DNA of 64,000 nucleotides from Phaseolibacter flectens ATCC 12775 (GTDB lineage Bacteria > Pseudomonadota > Gammaproteobacteria > Enterobacterales > Enterobacteriaceae), in NCBI RefSeq assembly GCF_000518745.1, contig NZ_KI912488.1, positions 838-64,837 of the forward strand, read 5' to 3'. Shown one piece after another: positions 26,586 to 36,893 of this stretch (the first letter of the stretch is position 1; every line of letters begins with the position of its first letter). A program made the position numbers and the translations under genes. Below the pieces are notes generated by a model. It was not told where the DNA came from. It saw nothing but the letters and a program-made list of their open reading frames with translations, and searched no databases.

Positions 26586-28357
26586 GATAGTGATACCAGT
26601 GGTCCTGGATTTTTCAGGTAGTTTTCAATAATCGCTTTCGCTGTCCATAGGCTCAGTGCACCGATGGTGCCAGTTGGGTTGTACCCTGCATTATTAGGGA
26701 AAGAAGATGCACCAAGTACAAACACATTATGTACATCCCAACATTGCTGATAACGGTTAAGTACACTGGTTTGCGGATCGGTGCCCATAACGGCACCACC
26801 AATCGTATGATCGCTGGCGAAATTATAGGGTGAGTAAGAGCCTGACGCTGAATTTGTGCCAATAACCAGTTCTGCCCCCATGGCTTTGCCTATTTCGACA
26901 CTGCGCTGTTCAATAAATCGAGCGGATCGGCGATCATTCTCGTTATAATCAAAGGTGACGCGTAGTAATGGTAAGCCATATTTGTCTTTGTATTCAGGAT
27001 CTAAGTCGAGGTAGTAGTCTTCATGAGAATAACTGGTACCCTGTCCAAAAATAAAGGTCGCGTTTTGAAAAGCATGGGTATAGGCTTTTTTCCACGCTTT
27101 CCCCCAGCGAGGCGTGCCCGGTGGTAATACATCTGCATTGCCTATTGGTCTAGCACCTCGGGCTACCACAAGGATCCCCGCGCCACCAATAAATCCTTTA
27201 CCGTGGTGATCGAAATTATCACCATTATAATCATCTACCTGTTGAGATAACGCACCCGCGCCAATGTATGGGTTGAGGTATTCATCGCTGAAAAACAGGT
27301 TTGCACCCGATACGGTCTGAAAGCTATAAGCCCGGCCAACCACACCTTTTTTGGTTTTATGATCATAGGGCTTGCCAATTTGTGAAAGCAGTAGTAGGCG
27401 AACATTTTGCATCTGGAAAGCCGACAAAATCACAATGTCGGCAGGCTGTTGCCATTGTTGATTATTTTTATCAATAAAAGTGACACCTGTGGCGGTTTTA
27501 CCGTCTGCGGCTTTATCAACACGGATCACCGTTGAGTCAGTCAGCACGGTGAAATTGTCTCGTTGCATGAGAGCAGGGATCACACAGGCATTAGGGCTCG
27601 ACTTAGAGAAATTTCCGCAGCCATAATACAGGCAGTAACCACAATAGGTACAAGGCCCCATTCTGACGCCTAATGGATTGACATAGGCACGAGAAGCTTG
27701 ACCAGCAGGCACCATAAACGGATTGAGATCCAATGATTTAGCGGCATCTCTAAATAAATCCGTCAATCGAGTACTTTCTAGGGGTGGCAGGGGATATTCA
27801 CTGCTTCTGTTACCTTCAAACGGATTGCCATCAGGCATGATTTTGCCGTTCAGTCGACCTGCTTTACCAGAGACGCCTGCAATTTTCTCAAAGCGATCAT
27901 AGAAAGGTTCGAGTTCATCATAGGTCACGCCCCAATCTTGTAATATCAAGCCGTCAACAATTTGTTCTTTGCCGTATCTGGCGACAGTTTGACTGTAGGG
28001 GACAAAATCAAAAGGGGTGAAACGCCAAGCCATTCCCGCCCAATGGGTACCTGAACCGCCAACATTATAACCCAGTTCATTCAGATTCCAATCGCGTGAA
28101 GGGAGGGCAGTTTGTGAACTATTATTACGGAAGGTTGTCGTTTCCACGGCGGGCGGCAGTAACATACCGCGACGCGTATCCCAGCGAAGTTCATCGGTAT
28201 CAATGGACGGGGGAAAATCGGTACTGGTTTCCCACCAAGGGCCCCGTTCTATCGCGACCACATTTAATCCAGCACGAGTCAACTCTTCTGCGATTAAAGA
28301 ACCACACCAGCCGAGGCCGACGATAACAACATTAGTTTTTGGACGAATATTAGACAT
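26582..28357 (-). CDS. GMC-type flavoprotein subunit of the sugar-acid dehydrogenase
   Basis: Catalytic FAD subunit (591 aa) of a periplasmic membrane-bound dehydrogenase of the gluconate 2-dehydrogenase type. The dinucleotide motif VVIVGLGWCGS is at residues 10-20. The family C-terminal block SSFPNNAGYNPTGTIGALSLWTA is present. Cysteines C236, C239, C242 and C247 (CTYCGYCLYYGC) form a cluster-like motif, matching the [3Fe-4S] site described in related fructose dehydrogenase. No signal peptide is seen; export probably rides on the Tat signal of the small subunit. The substrate could be gluconate, 2-ketogluconate or another polyol acid. Confidence 0.92.
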   Translation of the reverse strand: MSNIRPKTNVVIVGLGWCGSLIAEELTRAGLNVVAIERGPWWETSTDFPPSIDTDELRWDTRRGMLLPPAVETTTFRNNSSQTALPSRDWNLNELGYNVGGSGTHWAGMAWRFTPFDFVPYSQTVARYGKEQIVDGLILQDWGVTYDELEPFYDRFEKIAGVSGKAGRLNGKIMPDGNPFEGNRSSEYPLPPLESTRLTDLFRDAAKSLDLNPFMVPAGQASRAYVNPLGVRMGPCTYCGYCLYYGCGNFSKSSPNACVIPALMQRDNFTVLTDSTVIRVDKAADGKTATGVTFIDKNNQQWQQPADIVILSAFQMQNVRLLLLSQIGKPYDHKTKKGVVGRAYSFQTVSGANLFFSDEYLNPYIGAGALSQQVDDYNGDNFDHHGKGFIGGAGILVVARGARPIGNADVLPPGTPRWGKAWKKAYTHAFQNATFIFGQGTSYSHEDYYLDLDPEYKDKYGLPLLRVTFDYNENDRRSARFIEQRSVEIGKAMGAELVIGTNSASGSYSPYNFASDHTIGGAVMGTDPQTSVLNRYQQCWDVHNVFVLGASSFPNNAGYNPTGTIGALSLWTAKAIIENYLKNPGPLVSLS

Positions 28358-28381
28358 AATATGACTCAGTTTAGTCAGGAA

Positions 28382-29098
28382 TTACAGATTATTGTCAATT
28401 AGACTGGTCGGGATAATAGTCAGTTTTTGGCCTTTTTTGCCGATAACATCACGGAAATCATAGCGAGCACCAGGGAAACCAAGCATCTTCCAGCTCGCCA
28501 TGTTTTTATTACCGCCGTAGATAGGATCGGATAAAAAACCCTCTCGAATATTTTGCAGTAACAGTTCGAACCAGATTTTACTTTCGATTTCGGGTCCAAG
28601 ATCCAGCTTACCGAGTTCCATGTGTTGCAATAGTTCATCTTGTTGCTCACCAGACAAGTCAATAAAATTCTTAGCGAAATGTATTTGGCAATAGTGATCT
28701 AGTGCGGGAAGGCCTTGTCGATAGCGTTCGGCAGGGGTCAAGGCGGATTGTAGGCCTTGCTCAGGTGTACCTTTGACGAAACGGCCTAACCGATATTGTG
28801 TGGCGGCTTGACCGAAATCGCCAGCTAACTGACGGTCGACAAAGGTTGCACAGCCGGCCTCTTTTCCACTGACACTTAACTCATCGGCAGGGATAAAGCG
28901 TTCAGCAATCGCAGCAATAGTGTCATATTGGTGTTGGCTGAAAAATTGTAAGCCTCCTTTTTTGACCGATGTTGTTGGCGTGCTGACTTGACCGGGCTGC
29001 CAAGGTTGCCCTCCACTAATTTCTGCGGCTTTTGTTAGGGGAATTGCTGAGGCAGCACCCAATGCAGCCATGGAGGATAAAAAGGTTCTACGCTTCAT
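28382..29098 (-). CDS. Small (gamma) subunit of the sugar-acid dehydrogenase, Tat-exported
   Basis: Subunit of 238 residues, first gene of the operon. It opens with MKRRTFLSSMAALGAASAIPLTKAA, a twin-arginine signal (RRTFL) followed by a hydrophobic stretch and an A-x-A-type end. The small subunit is needed for export and stability of the flavin subunit in characterised gluconate dehydrogenases. The family blocks FFSQHQYDTIAAIAERFIP and MLGFPGARYDFRD are present. ATG 29098 is chosen for Shine-Dalgarno spacing; ATG 29104 and GTG 29110 are in frame. It lies 24 bases before the flavin gene. Confidence 0.88.
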   Translation of the reverse strand: MKRRTFLSSMAALGAASAIPLTKAAEISGGQPWQPGQVSTPTTSVKKGGLQFFSQHQYDTIAAIAERFIPADELSVSGKEAGCATFVDRQLAGDFGQAATQYRLGRFVKGTPEQGLQSALTPAERYRQGLPALDHYCQIHFAKNFIDLSGEQQDELLQHMELGKLDLGPEIESKIWFELLLQNIREGFLSDPIYGGNKNMASWKMLGFPGARYDFRDVIGKKGQKLTIIPTSLIDNNL

Positions 29099-29269
29099 TA
29101 TCATACTCACTTAATCAGAGTCGAAAGTGATCCAACCCTGTACAGGATAATTTCAATTATTGTCATTGTTTGGTGACTAACCGGATGAGGGAGCCGGCGT
29201 CTAATCGCGCGTCATGGGATAATTAACCATATTAAACAAGCGGTTATTATTCAGTCTGCTATTGGCAGG

Positions 29270-29292
29270 AAATGTTAAACGGCTTAACATTT
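29270..29292. promoter_or_regulatory. Candidate operator between dehydrogenase operon and LacI regulator
   Basis: Perfect inverted repeat AAATGTTAA-acggc-TTAACATTT, 87 bases before the regulator start and 171 before the small-subunit start. Such a palindrome between a LacI-family gene and a divergent catabolic operon is the expected position of its operator. Confidence 0.65.
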
Positions 29293-29379
29293 ATTTGATA
29301 TTTTTCCTTTGATGTTTTTCAATCATTCTTGAAAATTGTTTTAATTAAAAAATAATAAAAATGACAATTAGCGTAAAAA

Positions 29380-30411
29380 ATGACTAAAAAATCAAATTTA
29401 AAAGAAGTCGCTACTTTAGCTAACGTTGGTATTGCCACCGTAGATCGGGTTCTGAATGAACGGGGAGGCGTTTCTGTTGCAACCAGTCATAAAGTATTGC
29501 TGGCAGCACGTCAGTTAAATCTGAATCGTATTCTGCCGGAACTTTATCGTCAGCCGTTGCAGATTGAAGTTATTCTCAGTGCCAATAAAACCTATTTTTT
29601 CGAAAGATTGAATCACTATTTTTCGCAGAATGCCTCAGGCATGGGTTATCAGCGTATTGTGCTGCACCGAACGCTGATATCAGAGTCAGTACCAGAGAAA
29701 TTAGCGCAGCATCTGGAACGTTGTGCGAACCAACGACATGGCGTGATTGTTTTTGCGCAGGATCATCCGGCCATTTATCGGGCAATAAAAACATGTCACC
29801 AGCAAGGTGTCGCCGTGGTGACGTTGGCGACCGATCTGCCTGGCGCTCATCGTTTGTGTCATGTGGGGATTGATCAGAAGCAAGCTGGCGGGGTTGCTGG
29901 GCGATTGATGGGGAATATGCTGCGTTCATCCGGTGAGGTCATTATGATTAGCGGACGAACCGATTATCTGGCTCACCGTCAACGCATTGAGGGCTTTCGT
30001 AATGTGATGGTGCGCTTGAAGCCAACTATTCTCTTACAAAATGTCCTTGTGGGGGATGATAAAGAGGAGCAAATTAGTCAGTTACTGCAGGAAAAATTGG
30101 CTGGCAGTCACAATGTTATTGGGATCTATAATACGGGTGCAGGGAATCGGGTAATAAGTCAGGTCATGCAACAGTTTGGTCTAGCAGGTAAATGCGCTTA
30201 CATTACCCATGAATTACATCGTACCACCCGTCAATTATTACAACAGGATATTCTCTCTTATACCCTCGATCAGGATCCACAACAACAGGTGTTACTGTCC
30301 TTACAATTGCTACTTAATTATCTGGAGTCACATCAGATCCCCGATTTGTATCAGAGTGGTAAGGTAGGGTTAAGCATTTATATGGCTGAGAATTGTGGTG
30401 ATGCTGAATAG
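29380..30411 (+). CDS. LacI-family transcriptional regulator
   Basis: A 343-residue regulator. The N-terminal LacI helix-turn-helix is NLKEVATLANVGIATVDRVLNERGG (about 6-30), followed by a sugar-binding-protein-like effector domain (about 60-330) of the periplasmic-binding type with VGIDQKQAGGVAGRLMG. It is divergent from the dehydrogenase operon, with a strong palindrome in the gap. It most likely controls that operon and itself in response to the sugar acid substrate. The start ATG 29380 has no good Shine-Dalgarno sequence. The effector is unknown. Confidence 0.88.
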   Translation: MTKKSNLKEVATLANVGIATVDRVLNERGGVSVATSHKVLLAARQLNLNRILPELYRQPLQIEVILSANKTYFFERLNHYFSQNASGMGYQRIVLHRTLISESVPEKLAQHLERCANQRHGVIVFAQDHPAIYRAIKTCHQQGVAVVTLATDLPGAHRLCHVGIDQKQAGGVAGRLMGNMLRSSGEVIMISGRTDYLAHRQRIEGFRNVMVRLKPTILLQNVLVGDDKEEQISQLLQEKLAGSHNVIGIYNTGAGNRVISQVMQQFGLAGKCAYITHELHRTTRQLLQQDILSYTLDQDPQQQVLLSLQLLLNYLESHQIPDLYQSGKVGLSIYMAENCGDAE

Positions 30412-30560
30412 CCTTTGTCTCTTCTTCTCGTCACCAGAGGGGGCCATGGTTAGCTTGTTGTGGCGATCCTGTCATCGGTAAGCAATTACGCCTTACCGAT
30501 CAAAAGGACAAAGTCAAGCCGTCGTACTGGTTGAGATCCCCATTAGGGATCCCGCCACGA

Positions 30561-31913
30561 TTAGCGCATGGTGACAAATTCTTCTGCGGAGGTGGGGTGG
30601 ATTGCCACCGTATTATCAAAATCAGCTTTGGTTGCGCCCATTTTTAACGCAACCGCAAAGCCTTGTAGCATTTCATCCATACCATATCCGATACCATGAA
30701 TACCGACAATTTTTTGGTTATCACCGACACAGACCAGTTTCATTTTACAAGGCTGACGATGCTGAGTTACTGCGGTATACATTGCGGTAAATGATGATGT
30801 ATACACTTTCACCGCATCATCACCATATTGCTCACGGGCTTGGGGTTCAGTTAAACCGACCGTACCAATGGGAGGGTGACTAAAGACGACAGTCGGGATA
30901 TTACTGTAATCCAAGTGTTCATTGTGTTTTTGATTGAACAGGCGTTCTGATAAGCGTCGTCCAGCAGCGACGGCCACAGGCGTCAGCTCGACCGCTCCGG
31001 TGTTATCACCCACCGCATAAATACCCGATATACTGGTATTTTGATACTTATCAACTTGGATGTAGCCTTTACTATTAAGCTGTACGCCTGTCGCGGCGAG
31101 ATTAAGATTTTCTGTTGCTGGTGCGCGGCCAATCGCCCAAACTAAACAATCAACGGTATGCTGTTGGCCATTATCAAAGTGCACGGTCAAACTGCCATCA
31201 CTATTTTTTTCTATCTTACTGGCATTGAGATTGCGGTGTAATTGAGGCCCTTCTTTTTCCATGACTTCCACCAAGGTGGAGGAGAGCAGGGGATCGAAGT
31301 TTCTTAATGGTGTTTCTTTACGTAAGAACAGATGGGTCTCTGCACCGAGGGCATTGACCACACCGGCCAGTTCTACCGCAATATAACCTGCGCCCACCAC
31401 GCCTACCCTAGCAGGCAACGCATCTAGTTCAAAAAAACCATCAGAATCGATGCCAAATTCAGAACCAGGGATTGTGGGACGAACGGGATGGCCCCCTGTT
31501 GCAATCAGAATATGATCGGCCGTCAGGGTTTGCCCATTGACTTCGACTGTATTTTTATCGATAAAACGGGCAAATCCTCTGATCACATCAACGTTATTTT
31601 TACCGAGTACGTTTTCGTAAGATTGATGGATACGATCAATGTATGCACTGCGATTTTTTACCAGTGTCGACCAATTGAATTGATTTACTGTGGTATCAAA
31701 GCCGTAATCTGGGCCATAAAGGTGGATCGCTTCGGCAATTTGAGCAGCATGCCACATCACTTTCTTGGGGACACACCCGACGTTAACACAGGTACCACCT
31801 AACTCTTTAGCCTCGATCAGGGCACATTTTTGTCCATGCATTGCTGCGCGGTTAATGGAAGCAATCCCGCCACTGCCGCCACCGATGGCGAGGTAGTCAT
31901 AATGTTGAGTCAT
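30561..31913 (-). CDS. gor: Glutathione reductase
   Basis: Cytoplasmic NADPH-dependent flavoenzyme that regenerates reduced glutathione. It has 450 residues, as in E. coli. The FAD motif is AIGGGSGG. The redox disulfide is C42/C47 in [13 protein letters not shown]. The NADPH site is [14 protein letters not shown], and the C-terminal active-site His is in [15 protein letters not shown] 31913 ([13 protein letters not shown]) is chosen because the longer frame adds a non-family leader. In E. coli gor neighbours rlmJ-prlC; here a 5-kb AT-rich insertion with rnz separates them. Confidence 0.97.
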   Translation of the reverse strand: MTQHYDYLAIGGGSGGIASINRAAMHGQKCALIEAKELGGTCVNVGCVPKKVMWHAAQIAEAIHLYGPDYGFDTTVNQFNWSTLVKNRSAYIDRIHQSYENVLGKNNVDVIRGFARFIDKNTVEVNGQTLTADHILIATGGHPVRPTIPGSEFGIDSDGFFELDALPARVGVVGAGYIAVELAGVVNALGAETHLFLRKETPLRNFDPLLSSTLVEVMEKEGPQLHRNLNASKIEKNSDGSLTVHFDNGQQHTVDCLVWAIGRAPATENLNLAATGVQLNSKGYIQVDKYQNTSISGIYAVGDNTGAVELTPVAVAAGRRLSERLFNQKHNEHLDYSNIPTVVFSHPPIGTVGLTEPQAREQYGDDAVKVYTSSFTAMYTAVTQHRQPCKMKLVCVGDNQKIVGIHGIGYGMDEMLQGFAVALKMGATKADFDNTVAIHPTSAEEFVTMR

Positions 31914-33153
31914 GATAATTATCCATTGTAAAGTGGTGTTAAAACGCCATAGACGTCTGTTATCATTCAGTGACAACGCGGAGTTGTCAGCCGTGCTTGT
32001 ACTGCTGTGTAGTCTACCTTGTTTTTACTTAACAACCTAAAGTTTACATCGATAGTTATAATAGGTAATAACGTTTAAATTTGTTTAAATTCATTTAAAA
32101 TCAAGTGATTATTAAGAATGCTTTGACATTGATTGACATTGGCTTTAGCCCTAGAGTAATGGATTGCCTCGAGTGTTATGATCGAGATCAATCATTGCTG
32201 ACGATTGTGAGCAAAATACTCAGTTCAAACTCTGCATTCACCTGAGGGGGGGAACACACTTGCCGAAATACGCTTTATTTCATAAAAGGAGACGAGTGTA
32301 CCTGAACACTCAACATTTAGTGCTTAACACGACTTCTCGTTTTAATCATTCCTCTCTCTTTCATTGTTATTCTGCTGTACGGATGATGTATGACGCATTC
32401 TTAATATTATTATGCGCTCAGCAATCAACGTTTTCTCACTCGGCTTCATAAGACGCAATGTGCCAATGTATGAATGATAATGCGGGTATCTTGCTGATTC
32501 TAACTAGCTGAAAGAAAATGCTTCGTATTTATCGCCTATAGTTAATCCATTACTCACCATTCGCCACCAATAAATAAGTTAAGTATTCTATCATCTCATA
32601 TTTCATGATCAGAATCAGTGCTAAATAAATCTGAATATAAATAGACTCATCGAGTGATTTTTGATTTTTTATTCAAACTCATCAATTTTTCCGACAAAAA
32701 ATCTCGGGTGAAGTAGATTGAACCATCACTTTTTGTAAGGAGGCGATTTTTCTCTTTCAGAACCAAGGCAATTAATAGGAATGAAACCTTATTTTATTCA
32801 TTACAGCATTCTTAGGTATCTAAATAGTGTTTCACCTCGGGTAATAACCTGTTTGATCTAAAATTTCATCACTTCCTACCCACCCTCCAATATTCAATTA
32901 TTTAGTAAATAAAAACCAGTTAAAATTATTAATTATTCAAAGCGAGAGATGAGAAAATTCATTTTTATCCTTTGGTATTTTATTTAAATGTAATACCACC
33001 ACTGAGTGGTTAGATTAATCCTCTCGACATTCTGGATGGTTCGTTCATGAGTTATTTAATGCTAGCTTAATCTTTTGGGATTCATACTATTAATAAATAG
33101 TTAGCTATTTATTGGTTTTTTTATTAGGGCAGAAAATTGATGTTTATCAACAG
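31914..33153. other. AT-rich gene-less stretch
   Basis: No supported gene in about 1.24 kb. A 63-codon frame with a TTG start at 32260 follows GAGGGGGGG but has an unusual composition and no known relative, so it is not called. Base composition is much more AT-rich than the flanking housekeeping genes, which suggests acquired or decaying DNA. Confidence 0.5.
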
Positions 33154-33168
33154 TGATAATAATGATAA
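33154..33168 (+). promoter_or_regulatory. Fur-box-like sequence before an orphan small gene
   Basis: TGATAATAATGATAA matches 12 of 14 defined positions of the 7-1-7 Fur motif (TGATAAT-N-ATTATCA). It lies 75 bases before the 62-residue orphan. AT-rich context raises the chance of coincidence. Confidence 0.35.
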
Positions 33169-33242
33169 TGTATATGTGCTGTAATAATAAAGCACATTAG
33201 TAGTGATGTTAGATTATTTATTTACAATTTTGGAGTAATGTA

Positions 33243-33431
33243 ATGAAAGGTGTTTCATCCTCAAGCAATAACTATTCTACAGATAGGTATGCAATAAATA
33301 GCGGGATCAGTAATGCGACACGGGAATTACAATCAAAGGGTAAGATTAACGATAAACAAAGATCACTTTTAAATCAAGCATTACAAGGGATAAGCAATTC
33401 TTACACAATGAAATCTGATCAAAAAAAATAA
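33243..33431 (+). CDS. Orphan small hydrophilic protein (62 aa)
   Basis: I do not recognise this protein. It reads MKGVSSSSNNYSTDRYAIN..., is rich in Ser, Asn and Gln, has no hydrophobic segment and ends in a basic tail (MKSDQKK). Support for coding is a good ribosome binding site (TTGGAG, seven bases before ATG) and an isolated position with no competing frame. The start overlaps a one-codon start-stop (ATGTAATG). A possible helical segment covers residues 38-50. The Ser/Asn-rich N-terminus would suit a secreted effector or small regulator, but that is speculation. A Fur-like box lies upstream. Confidence 0.5.
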   Translation: MKGVSSSSNNYSTDRYAINSGISNATRELQSKGKINDKQRSLLNQALQGISNSYTMKSDQKK

Positions 33432-34539
33432 CATGATTTTACTCCTCCCTCATTGAGGGGGGAAATCAGCAGCATATTTTTGCCATGAAATCAATCAAGA
33501 ACATGTACAGTCCTTTTTTGAGTGTTTCTAAAGCAGTTCATTTCTCGTTAGCTGAAGATTAACCTTTTCCCTCTGTTTACAATCGATCCCGGCGCAAGCT
33601 ATTATCGCTGCTGCAATAACCCTGACAGCTCGCTGACTTGACGCCGTGATTTAATCAAATAGGGATTGATATCTTCTTGACGGAATGCGCGATTTCACGG
33701 CCTTTTAACCGCGAATCCTCCTATTGTTTAGCCACTGCCTTGCTGCTTCTGGATATCAAACGATATAAACTGGATCCGTTGACGAAAGTGAGTGACTGGT
33801 TATCACCTTCGGTAAGAAGGGAAAGCGTTTTGCTCCAATTAAAACCTTACACACATCTTCAAGGCCATACCAGATATGACCTTCTATTCATTGAATGCGA
33901 ACATCGTGTGATTCGTGAAATGAAAAGCTAACAGGTATGTTGTGCATCCTTATTGCCTCTTCTAGAGTTATTCTGACATTGACTTCTCTCAATCAGCATT
34001 CTATTTCTATTTTTATAGCCGCAGTGTTACCCGATCATTTTAATCCTTGTCAAAACTATTGATTGGCACTGTTAATTCTATTTTTGCTAACGACCTCACC
34101 TTATTGCATTCATTATTTCATCAGGATTTATCTATTAATTATAATACATTCATTATAACAGTGAATGCGGAGTATGATAAAACTGTCAAAACTCGCACTC
34201 GCGTATGGTCTTTTATTTTTCTTAGGCAAAGGTCATAACCACAATAGAAAAAATTGCTGATGGTTTTGATAGATAAATCGCGGGTTTATCTTGCCTTTTT
34301 TTTGGGGGGGCAGTACCAAGGTAGTGCACTTGGCTAATGGTTGCGCTGTTAATTAAAGGCGTGATAATTAAGGGAGGCGAGTCAATGCATATTTCCATTT
34401 TTATCTGATGTTTTAGTTTGTAGTCATAAGATAAAAATCTCCATTTAAGCCTGTAATTTCTTATAATTATTATTGTTTTTTTATATTGTTTATAATGGTT
34501 ATTTTTTAAAATCATCATTTTATTCATTGGAAAGGGATT
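33432..34539. other. AT-rich gap between two orphan genes
   Basis: About 1.1 kb. Open frames at 33677-33931 (TTG start, no ribosome binding site) and 34222-34527 (minus strand) are not convincing. A T8G7 tract is at 34296-34310. Bases 34420-34520 upstream of the 191-residue gene are extremely AT-rich, as in silenced horizontally acquired promoters. Confidence 0.5.
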
Positions 34540-35115
34540 ATGCCTGCAATTACAGCGACGAGTCTGTTAGGCTATGTAAGTAATTATTCTATTACTACTC
34601 CGACAGTTAATCATACATTACCAATACATCACGTAAATAATAGCTCGGTTGACCTAAATTGGAGTAAAAAAAATGAGACCGCGAGAGCGGCGGCTCATGA
34701 TCTGGCTTATCGTGCTCATAAGGTCAATAAGACAGATGAGAAACCATTAGAAGGCGGTCAAAAACTACACCATAGGATTCGCCGAACAGCGGATGACAAT
34801 GATATCATATCCCAAGTTATAAAAGCAGATCAGGCTAAATTAGATAAGTGTGGATTTATTTTAAAAAATATGGAAACTTATAAAATCCTCCCAGCTCAGC
34901 ATCAGTTGAAAGCAAAAAGACAATACAAAAAAGATAAAAATCAATTTAGAACTGAGGGGTGTGAGCCATTGAGAAAGTACATCCTTGAAAATGAAAATGA
35001 AAAGCGAATTAACAGTCAAAAGTCTAGTTTTCGTGACCCCTGCGATCCAAGATTTAGCTACTCAGGTTCGGTGCCTGATTTTGTGATGAAAATTGCTCAG
35101 TGCCAGAAAACGTGA
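34540..35115 (+). CDS. Orphan 191-aa protein in the AT-rich island
   Basis: Not recognised. AAGGGATT precedes the ATG (weak to fair ribosome binding site), and the frame is long for such AT-rich DNA. The N-terminal 50 residues are rich in Thr, Ser, Asn and Val and look disordered. Then come a basic patch (LHHRIRRT, about residues 75-82) and a lysine-rich helical region (about 93-160). The C-terminal part has four of the five cysteines in the protein. There are no membrane segments and no Sec signal. The composition resembles secreted effectors of host-associated enterobacteria, but no motif proves it. It stands alone; base use differs strongly from the conserved neighbours. Confidence 0.6.
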   Translation: MPAITATSLLGYVSNYSITTPTVNHTLPIHHVNNSSVDLNWSKKNETARAAAHDLAYRAHKVNKTDEKPLEGGQKLHHRIRRTADDNDIISQVIKADQAKLDKCGFILKNMETYKILPAQHQLKAKRQYKKDKNQFRTEGCEPLRKYILENENEKRINSQKSSFRDPCDPRFSYSGSVPDFVMKIAQCQKT

Positions 35116-36893
35116 GCCTCTTTTGCCGTAAAAAGAGCTAATGATTGAATGTTTAGATCATCGTCATATTGGTGATTGCTTACGTTGAAAGCTGCGGTAT
35201 TTTAAATACCGCCATTTTGAGAGATCAAGCACAGACATGTTCAAATAATGAATGAATTTAGTGGTTTTCAAATCGAGTGACTCTTTTAAGGTAAAGTTGC
35301 CAACTTATTGATATCAGGTTTGATAGCTACGTTAAGGTTATCTCATGGTTTCTTGTGCTGTTTCTTGTTCTGATGCAAAGCGTCTTGCGTAACATGGCGA
35401 GTACTTCAGACGATCTAGGTTATTTCTGTCAGTGCTGTCGTAAGACAGAGCAACTGTCCTTCATCTATTCAGCCACATATCCCGATAAGTCTCAGCCACG
35501 ACTTGATATGGCCATAAACTGTACTCGATATTGTTCCACTGCACGCATTAGGGGAGTTGGCCTCAATGCCGTTCTTTGCCACTTAGAAAATGCAATGCAT
35601 GCCCGATAACGATTAAAAGCAAAATCAGGGCTGAAATGATTGTCTGTACTGAACGTGATGAGCAATGAGGTGGGGTAGGGGCTAAAGCGCACCCGAGGTG
35701 GCTATTTTATTCATATATCCCTATGACTCCACACGTAAATCAGTCCTCATTCATGTCTTTGGGAGGGCAACTCTGGATACATTGGGGGGGCTAACGTAAC
35801 TCGCTGAGTTCGAAATCCTAGTAAGGATGAGAGAGCGGTGTGTTGTTGCCGTGAGAGGTTTAAAGGAAGAAATACACATTCATCGTCAGTGCGACACTCT
35901 GCGTATTAATCAGCATAATTTTAGTTTGAGGTCGTTTAGCGCGAAAAATATTATCATTTCCAACCTCGGTAGGACTTCATGACAACGTGATTGGACAGTT
36001 TCTGACTAGAAAACATTATCAGCAAATTGGAGGCAATTACCCTTCTTAAGGTGGGATCCACTCTCTTTTTCATGGCTAAATGACGCTGTCAGTCTATACG
36101 ATGGTTATTTCCTGAATTATTCATATTATCGAGGTACAGTTATTGTCGTTGCTATCATCTGCCCTGTGACTATTGCCAATAAAGCACAAACGTCAAATTT
36201 TGGATTTGAGAATATGCAATAAACTCACATTTAGAATCACGACACATATTGAAACAAGCCTCGCCGTCAGGAAAGTTTTTTATATCTTCTGTTTTTTTAC
36301 CTGCAACAGTGATCTTATTGGCGACAAAGAGAGCTTGGAACGACGTCAATTTTAGGGCATGTTAAATGTCTATAAAAGGGCGTTGGTTACTGTCTGGGAT
36401 GGTATCTATAGCCAAAGATGATTTCGATGATATTATTTCGCGCCGTGTTAGACACAGGCAATTGCCTGTTAAGAATTTGAGGGAGTGGTAAATTGAGGGA
36501 AAGTGCAGGCATTTAAAAAAATCACTGCTCACTCGCCACGGATCCTGCTCGCAACTCATAATTTATCTGTACCATGACATTTTATTTTGCGGCCGAGCAA
36601 ATTTATAGTGAAGTACTGATCATTTAATGCATCAAACGGGGCATCTATGGGATTGTAGAGAAATGAGTTGTGTGTTTTTACCGAAATTTAGGTGCTTATT
36701 GAGTAACTCATTGAGCTAAAAATAATACACATCAATTTTCCCGACTAGGCGCCCAACAGGTAAAGATCTATCTCGTGGGGTTGAGAGAATTCATTATACT
36801 AACAAACTCCTTGTCGCCTGCCTAAAAAAGGCTTAAGTAAACAGGGAGTTAACTCGGGTACGCCCTGAAGTGAACGATTAAGGATATCGCGAA
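35116..36893. other. Gene-less region upstream of rnz
   Basis: About 1.8 kb without a supported gene. Short frames (35355-35609, 35492-35692 reverse, 36173-36355) overlap on both strands and have no family. Bases 35770-35807 resemble 45627-45667, suggesting remnants of a repeated element. The final 100 bases should hold the rnz promoter. Confidence 0.5.

Noticed and set aside
30535-30551. GATCCC-CATTA-GGGATC hairpin between the LacI gene and gor
   Set aside because: Only six pairs and no T-run; too weak to call a terminator.
32260-32451. 63-codon frame with TTG start after a G-rich stretch
   Set aside because: The apparent Shine-Dalgarno is a poly-G run and the protein has no recognisable feature.
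33677-33931. 84-codon frame in the AT-rich island
   Set aside because: TTG start without a ribosome binding site; no motif or family.
34222-34527. Minus-strand 101-codon frame before the 191-aa orphan
   Set aside because: It spans the T8G7 tract and the presumed promoter of the 191-aa gene; low-complexity Lys/Ile composition typical of AT-rich non-coding DNA.
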